Shown: piece by piece, positions 57,780 to 64,000 of the stretch
Layout of the letters: every line of letters starts with the position of its first letter
Numbering within the stretch: the stretch's first letter is position 1
Assembly: GCF_019457635.1 (NCBI RefSeq)
Contig: NZ_CP080412.1
Location: 1,116,001 to 1,180,000, forward strand
Source of the DNA: Shewanella mangrovisoli
GTDB lineage: Bacteria > Pseudomonadota > Gammaproteobacteria > Enterobacterales > Shewanellaceae
Length of the DNA: 64,000 nucleotides
Reading direction: 5' to 3'
Notes under the pieces: generated by a model
Databases searched by the model: none
The model's input: only the letters and a program-made list of their open reading frames with translations
Told to the model about the DNA's origin: nothing
Position numbers and translations under genes: made by a program

Positions 57780-58595
57780 TTAATTGTTCGGCTGAACACT
57801 CAATATCAAGCCTAATTGAAACCAAGCTTGCAGTGCTTGCAACAACTGCTGCATGGCCTCTTCTGGCGCAAAAAAGTTCAGCATCAATTCGCATTGCTCG
57901 GCAATATTGGCCCCGTGAATAAATCCTTGAATCAAGGCTAATTGGTATTCTGCAAGTGAGATAAACTCCGTTAAACGGCTCTCGCCGCGCCAAAGTAGCC
58001 ATGCGCGTTTACCTTGATAATCGGGCGCGGGCGGGACTTGTTGATGCTTTAAGGCTTGCCAGGTTTCTACCGCATTGCTGGCACATTCAAATAGCTGCAC
58101 GCTATGGTGAAAACGCAGTTGGCAATAGGGCCAAGCATCGGCGGGTAAGGATTGCAGTGCCGCAAAACTTGCGCGCTGTTCATCTTTGGCATCGAAGGCG
58201 TTGAGTAATCGGCGCTCGAATCTGGCGATATCGCTGATAATCGGATACTGACTAAAAAAAGCGTCGCTGGCTAAGTAGTCGGGCAGGGCATCGGCAAATT
58301 GGCGTAGCGAGGTAAAACGTGAGGGCTGGTGGACGATATAGCCATTGGCCATGCGCGCGAATAAGTCATCGCCTAAATACAGGCCGAGTATTTCATGGTC
58401 GGTATCGAGGACTTCGGTTAAGCGAATGCGATAGGCATTGGCGTAAATCTGCATGCGGATATCACGGCCAACGCCGCCTTGCTCGGCAACTCTGTCGCTA
58501 AAGGGTTTCGCTATAGTTTCTGCTATCGGCGTTTGGGCGGCGCTTGCCAGCAGATAATCCATAAATTGCTGTTGGATCTCGCTAAGTTGACTCAT
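57780..58595 (-). CDS. DUF2063 family RiPP maturation partner (BufC/HvfC type)
   Basis: A 271-residue protein whose N-terminal part (about 1-105) is DUF2063: LSEIQQQFMDYLLA, then MQIYANAYRIRLTEVLDTDH and PSLRQFADALPDYL-like text seen as FTSLRQFADALPDYL. In bufferin and HvfA systems this partner protein binds the precursor and presents it to the DUF692 enzyme. It overlaps the preceding maturase gene by four bases (ATGA), so the two are translationally coupled. The C-terminal part has no catalytic motif. Role is from family and context. Confidence 0.85.
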   Translation of the reverse strand: MSQLSEIQQQFMDYLLASAAQTPIAETIAKPFSDRVAEQGGVGRDIRMQIYANAYRIRLTEVLDTDHEILGLYLGDDLFARMANGYIVHQPSRFTSLRQFADALPDYLASDAFFSQYPIISDIARFERRLLNAFDAKDEQRASFAALQSLPADAWPYCQLRFHHSVQLFECASNAVETWQALKHQQVPPAPDYQGKRAWLLWRGESRLTEFISLAEYQLALIQGFIHGANIAEQCELMLNFFAPEEAMQQLLQALQAWFQLGLILSVQPNN

Positions 58596-59473
58596 GCCAC
58601 CGTCTCCTGCCGCGGTCTGTAAACCAGAGGATGTGACTCGCCTAACGTGGTGCGGGCGATGTTGCGAGCAATCGCCAACTCGGCTTCCAATGCATTAAAT
58701 TCGGGGATATTGGCATCGCGCTCGATCATAGTGCTGACGCCGCCAAAGCGGGTTAATGCCTGCCGATACAGCTCCCAGACACTGGGGCAAACGTCGTGAT
58801 CATGGGTGTCGATAACATAGTCGCCGTAATCCGAGTGACCCGCTAAGTGAAATTGTTGCACCCGATTAGGCGCGATTTGCAGCAGATAATCCTCAGGGGG
58901 AAACTGATGGTTACGGGCACTGACGTAGATGTTGTTGATATCTAACAGCAATAGGCAATCGGCCTCCTCGGCTACCGCGTTAACAAATTGCCATTCATTC
59001 ATGGTGGAATCTTGGTAGGACAAATAGCTGGAGACGTTCTCCATCAGAATGCGGCGGCCTAAAAAGTCCTGCACTATGCCGATGCGCTCGGCCACGTGTC
59101 TCACGGTTTCCTCGGTGTAGGGCAGGGGCAATAAGTCATGGCTATTGATGCCGTGGATGGAGGTCCAGCAAATATGATCCGAAATCCATTGGGGCTGCAC
59201 TTCATTAGCGAGTTGTTTTAGCGCCTTAAGATAATCCATATTCAGCGGATCTGTGCTGCCGATGGATAAAGATACGCCGTGCATCACCAGCGGATAACGC
59301 TCGGCAATCTCACTCAGGTAATAGCGGGGTTTTCCGCCCGCGACCATAAAGTTTTCCGAGAGTATCTCGAACCAGTCGACCTCGGGCTGATGCCTAAGCA
59401 CATGATCGAAGTGCTGGGTTCGCAGTCCTAAACCAAAACCTAGGGTGGGGTGAGTGAGACTCTGCTTATCCAT
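58592..59473 (-). CDS. DUF692 multinuclear non-heme iron (MNIO) RiPP maturase (BufB/HvfB type)
   Basis: A 293-residue TIM-barrel enzyme of the DUF692 family. Iron-ligand candidates are spread along the barrel: MHGVSLSIGSTDPLN, ISDHICWTS, ILMENVSSYLSY, LLLDINNIYVSARNH, FHLAGHSDYG, DTHDHDVCPSVWELY and MIERDANIPE. Characterised relatives oxidise cysteines of precursor peptides, in bufferins to copper-binding thiooxazoles. It sits between the Cys-rich precursor and DUF2063 partner genes, the standard operon order. Start ATG 59473. Activity here is inferred from family and context. Confidence 0.92.
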   Translation of the reverse strand: MDKQSLTHPTLGFGLGLRTQHFDHVLRHQPEVDWFEILSENFMVAGGKPRYYLSEIAERYPLVMHGVSLSIGSTDPLNMDYLKALKQLANEVQPQWISDHICWTSIHGINSHDLLPLPYTEETVRHVAERIGIVQDFLGRRILMENVSSYLSYQDSTMNEWQFVNAVAEEADCLLLLDINNIYVSARNHQFPPEDYLLQIAPNRVQQFHLAGHSDYGDYVIDTHDHDVCPSVWELYRQALTRFGGVSTMIERDANIPEFNALEAELAIARNIARTTLGESHPLVYRPRQETVA

Positions 59474-59501
59474 GTATAAACCTTATGTTGACTGAGTGGC
59501 A

Positions 59502-59527
59502 GAAGCGGCCTACATTCCGACCGCTTC
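59502..59527 (-). terminator. Intercistronic hairpin between precursor and maturase genes
   Basis: GAAGCGG and CCGCTTC pair over a 12-nt loop in the 78-bp gap. No T-run follows on the minus strand. It probably limits transcription of, or stabilises, the precursor relative to the enzymes. Confidence 0.5.
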
Positions 59528-59551
59528 TTTATCGATAAACACCTATTTGTC

Positions 59552-60004
59552 TTAGGCGCCGACTTTACCGCCTAAGTCGCCACAGGCTTTAGCTGGGGTG
59601 GCGACAAAACCACTGCCTTTACAGCTGGCGTGTCCGGCGCAGGCATTGTCTGCGGTTTTGCAGTCGTTATGGCCTTTGCAGGTATTAATGCCATAGCAGT
59701 GCACTAGCTCGGTATTGGCGATTTTGCCTACCCAATCATCGGCCACTTTGCCGCCGACATCGCCACAACTTTTGGATGGCATAGCCACAAATCCACTGCC
59801 TTTACAGCTGGCGTGGCCGGCGCAGGCGTTATCTGCGGTTTTACAGTCGTTATGGCCTTTACAGGTATTCACGCCATAACAGTGGACGAGGTCGCTACTG
59901 TCGGCGCTGGTCATGGGTTCTGCTGCATTGACTTGGCTTGCCATACCAGCCATGGCCATAGCAAGTGCTGCACCTGAAAGTGCGGTTTGGGCTTTCTTAT
60001 TCAT
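59552..60004 (-). CDS. Bufferin-type Cys-rich RiPP precursor with two tandem cores
   Basis: A 150-residue secreted precursor: Sec signal peptide (1-27, QVNA-AEP), then two copies of a 49-residue unit at about 39-87 and 100-148 separated by a 12-residue linker. Each copy starts LVHCYG and contains [29 protein letters not shown] and a final CGD(V/L)GGKV. Each has six Cys, at 42/48/54/61/67/80 and 103/109/115/122/128/141. The copies differ at only a handful of residues. This matches the BufA2 type of bufferins, copper-binding periplasmic peptides modified by DUF692 enzymes, but with a doubled core. It is the first gene of its operon, ribosome-binding site AAGGAAGAG. Confidence 0.9.
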   Translation of the reverse strand: MNKKAQTALSGAALAMAMAGMASQVNAAEPMTSADSSDLVHCYGVNTCKGHNDCKTADNACAGHASCKGSGFVAMPSKSCGDVGGKVADDWVGKIANTELVHCYGINTCKGHNDCKTADNACAGHASCKGSGFVATPAKACGDLGGKVGA

Positions 60005-61642
<1,638 letters not shown>

Positions 61643-61665
61643 TCGCTTAATAGCCCTAGGGTCAT

Positions 61666-61697
61666 AAAAAATGCCGGTGCAACTGCACCGGCATTTT
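61666..61697. terminator. Bidirectional terminator between rlmI and rpiA
   Basis: A near-perfect 14-bp stem (AAAATGCCGGTGCA/TGCACCGGCATTTT) with a 4-nt or smaller loop lies between convergent genes. Confidence 0.92.
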
Positions 61698-61733
61698 TGT
61701 TTCTCGCATGGGAGTCTTTTGACTCACCTTGCC

Positions 61734-62393
61734 TTAAGCGGTAAAGGTTTTTACACCTTCAGGGGTGCCAACCAATAACACATCGGCGCCGCGTTTTGCG
61801 AACAGGCCGTTGGTGACTACGCCGACGATGGCGTTGATCTTCTCTTCTAATTCCTTAGGATTGATGATCTTAAGGTTGTAAACGTCGAGGATCACGTTGC
61901 CGTTATCCGTGACAACGCCTTCACGGTACACAGGGTCGCCGCCGAGTTTGACCAGTTCACGGGCCACGTAAGAGCGCGCCATTGGGATCACTTCAACGGG
62001 CAGTGGGAATTCACCCAAAATATCCACTTGTTTAGTGTTATCCACGATACAGACAAACTTTTCAGCCACAGCCGCAACGATTTTCTCGCGGGTTAATGCC
62101 GCGCCGCCGCCTTTGATCATGTCCATATGGCCGTTGATTTCATCGGCACCATCGACATACACAGATAATTTATCGACGCTGTTTAAGTCATAAACTGGGA
62201 TGCCAAGGGCTTTCATCTTTTGGGTTGAGGCTTCAGAGCTTGATACCGCACCTTCAATATCGGCCTTCATGGTGGCGAGGGCATCGATAAAGTGATTGAC
62301 GGTTGAGCCTGTGCCTACACCCACAATGCTGTCTTTCTCAACGTATTTGAGAGCAGCCCAGCCAGCGGCTTTTTTCATTTCATCTTGAGTCAT
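61734..62393 (-). CDS. rpiA: Ribose-5-phosphate isomerase A
   Basis: A 219-residue enzyme, the same length as E. coli RpiA. Phosphate- and substrate-binding loops are visible: [45 protein letters not shown], shown in part, and the catalytic-site segment [16 protein letters not shown]. It interconverts ribose 5-phosphate and ribulose 5-phosphate in the pentose phosphate pathway. The start at 62393 ([15 protein letters not shown]) follows AGGA; the frame stays open for 50 codons upstream, but that part is not conserved. Confidence 0.97.
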   Translation of the reverse strand: MTQDEMKKAAGWAALKYVEKDSIVGVGTGSTVNHFIDALATMKADIEGAVSSSEASTQKMKALGIPVYDLNSVDKLSVYVDGADEINGHMDMIKGGGAALTREKIVAAVAEKFVCIVDNTKQVDILGEFPLPVEVIPMARSYVARELVKLGGDPVYREGVVTDNGNVILDVYNLKIINPKELEEKINAIVGVVTNGLFAKRGADVLLVGTPEGVKTFTA

Positions 62394-62688
62394 GTTGACA
62401 TCCTGTAATGGCAAATGAGTAAAAAATTCTGGGCTTAGTATACTCTTTTCCATCAAAGTGTGTGGTGCTATTGCACTGTAGCTGTGATCTTGGGCGGTGA
62501 TCTCGTGCAGTGTCCTGTTTACAGTGCTTACAGATTTAATCACTAAGTGAACTCGTTAAAATGAGTGATGCGCCTAAGATAAAGCCCATTTGGCTATTGA
62601 CGATTCGCTAGGCGGGCTTAATCTAACTAAGTTACTATGGTAAAAGCAGAATTGATAAAAACAGCATTATTTGTTTAAGGGAGTATAT

Positions 62689-63615
62689 ATGGCAGGGGCG
62701 AGTTTATTAACCTTACTCGACGATATTGCGTCCATATTGGATGACGTGGCGGTGATGAGTAAGGTCGCGGCCAAGAAAACCGCTGGGGTGTTAGGGGACG
62801 ATTTGGCTTTAAACGCCCAGCAAGTCACAGGTGTGAGTGCCGACCGTGAATTACCCGTGGTCTGGGCGGTCGCCTTAGGCTCGTTTCGCAATAAATTGAT
62901 TTTAGTGCCCGCGGCCATGTTGACCAGCGCCTTTATTCCTTGGGCGGTGACCCCCTTATTGATGTTCGGCGGCTTGTTTTTATGTTTTGAAGGCTTCGAG
63001 AAATTACACCACAGCTATAGCCATCGAAAAGATAAACATGCGGAGCAGGCCGAATCTGACTTACCCGAGATAAGCGACCTCGCGGCCTATGAGAAGGAAA
63101 AGGTGAAGGGCGCGATCCGCACCGACTTTGTGCTGTCGGCAGAAATTATCGCCATCACCTTAGGCATAGTCGCGGACAAGTCGCTAACGACGCAATTTTT
63201 TACCCTCGCGATTATCGGTATTGTGATGACTATAGGCGTTTATGGTTTGGTCGCGGCGATTGTCAAAATGGACGATGCGGGGTTGTATCTGAGCCAGCGT
63301 CAGGGCGAGTCGAGCTTTACTCGCTTTAATCGTAAGTTGGGTTTTGGCCTGCTTAGCGCGGCCCCTGTGTTGATGAAGAGCTTAACCATTATTGGTACTG
63401 CCGCCATGTTTATGGTGGGCGGCGGCATTCTGACCCATGGATTACATTGGGTCGGCGAGCAAATTCACCATGCTGAGCAATTTGTGGAAACCATTGCCGT
63501 CGTCGGCCCAGTGCTTGGGTTACTGACGCCGAGCATACTTAACGCGCTCTTTGGTATAGCAGCGGGCGCGGTGGCGGTGCTGCTGATGACGGGATTCCAA
63601 AAGCTGCGTAGCTGA
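62689..63615 (+). CDS. DUF808 family inner-membrane protein (YedI-like)
   Basis: A 308-residue membrane protein beginning MAGASLLTLLDDIASILDDVAV, the hallmark start of the DUF808/YedI family. A cytoplasmic N-terminal part with a charged stretch (about 110-145, SHRKDKHAEQAESDLPEI) alternates with about six hydrophobic helices. The function of this family is not known. The ATG at 62689 follows AAGGGAG; a TTG six codons upstream is rejected. Confidence 0.9.
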   Translation: MAGASLLTLLDDIASILDDVAVMSKVAAKKTAGVLGDDLALNAQQVTGVSADRELPVVWAVALGSFRNKLILVPAAMLTSAFIPWAVTPLLMFGGLFLCFEGFEKLHHSYSHRKDKHAEQAESDLPEISDLAAYEKEKVKGAIRTDFVLSAEIIAITLGIVADKSLTTQFFTLAIIGIVMTIGVYGLVAAIVKMDDAGLYLSQRQGESSFTRFNRKLGFGLLSAAPVLMKSLTIIGTAAMFMVGGGILTHGLHWVGEQIHHAEQFVETIAVVGPVLGLLTPSILNALFGIAAGAVAVLLMTGFQKLRS

Positions 63616-63718
63616 TCCGTTTTCATCCTTTATTGCTGGCCACTATTGAGTCAGCTAACCCGAGTTACGCGAGTGCGAATGTGCTCGCTGCGAGTATTCC
63701 AGTGCTCAAGGACGAAGT

Positions 63719-64000
63719 ATGCAATTAATGCGTTATTGCCTTTCTCCCAATAAGTTGGCTTGGCTGCGTCAGGAATTAGGCGAACACGCCGACGAGCTTA
63801 TCGCGGCGATGGATAAAGCTGGGAGTCACTATCTAGCTGGATTAGCCGAGTCCCAAGCGGAGGACTTATCGGCAGCCGATTCGCAACTTAAGTTCCAATG
63901 GTTTCAGCAGAAGCTTGCCTTAACCACGCGCCTAACTGATGCCGAGCTGGCAAACCTTACGCCACTGTCGCTGGTGGATATAAGGGGCGAAATACGGGAG
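63719..64000 (+). CDS. Unrecognised protein, 3' truncated by the window
   Basis: An open frame of 94 codons starts at ATG 63719 with AAGGAC upstream and runs off the window end. It begins MQLMRYCLSPNKLAWLRQELG and is rich in Leu, Ala, Gln and Glu, suggesting a helical soluble protein. No signal peptide or membrane segment is seen. I do not recognise a family from this part. Confidence 0.65.
   Translation, partial: MQLMRYCLSPNKLAWLRQELGEHADELIAAMDKAGSHYLAGLAESQAEDLSAADSQLKFQWFQQKLALTTRLTDAELANLTPLSLVDIRGEIRE

Overview
The window looks like a chromosomal stretch of a Shewanella (Gammaproteobacteria, Alteromonadales). The reasons are a Na+-pumping NADH:quinone reductase operon (nqrABCDEF followed by apbE and nqrM), a two-subunit bacterioferritin pair, abundant chemoreceptors and TonB receptors, and protein sequences of the Shewanella/Vibrio type. 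The gene order also resembles, from memory, the luxS-nqr-bfr-proBA-dnaKJ-dapB-carAB-mgtE part of the S. oneidensis MR-1 chromosome. Most of the window is core genome with compact operons and clear rho-independent terminators.

Layout. 1-9 kb: a truncated O-acetylhomoserine sulfhydrylase, a DUF2339 membrane protein, rlmG, an AlkB-like dioxygenase, a BolA protein, an orphan TRAP-type substrate-binding lipoprotein and luxS. 9-19 kb: a TonB-receptor-like barrel, then the NQR operon with its maturation factors ApbE (FMN attachment to NqrB and NqrC) and NqrM (iron site). 19-30 kb: two bacterioferritin subunits behind a possible Fur box, a Cache-type chemoreceptor, SOS-controlled dinB, peptidases pepD and an M17 aminopeptidase, a 0.9-kb intergenic region with a structured leader and a 32-codon ORF, and a Fur-box-preceded siderophore receptor. 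30-40 kb: a purine permease, proBA, a small membrane protein, a YbaK-type deacylase, a DMT exporter and heat-shock-controlled dnaK-dnaJ.

40-42 kb is the clearest accessory insertion. One AT-rich gene with an HsdR-N-like PD-(D/E)XK nuclease domain lies between two inverted copies of a roughly 240-bp element. The copies differ in sequence but keep the same set of nested stems by compensatory changes. 42-55 kb is again housekeeping: a DEAD-box helicase, a GNAT acetyltransferase behind a perfect 22-bp palindrome and four 17-bp repeats, an M48 lipoprotein protease, an FKBP isomerase, dapB, carAB, a solute-binding protein, a soluble CZB chemoreceptor and mgtE with a small barrel-like partner and a structured leader.

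57.8-60 kb holds a three-gene operon of the bufferin (copper-binding RiPP) type: a secreted Cys-rich precursor, a DUF692/MNIO maturase and a DUF2063 partner. The precursor carries two near-identical 49-residue Cys-rich cores in tandem, which is the most interesting protein-level observation here. The window closes with rlmI, rpiA, a DUF808 membrane protein and the start of an unrecognised gene. No tRNA, rRNA, CRISPR array, complete insertion sequence or prophage was seen.
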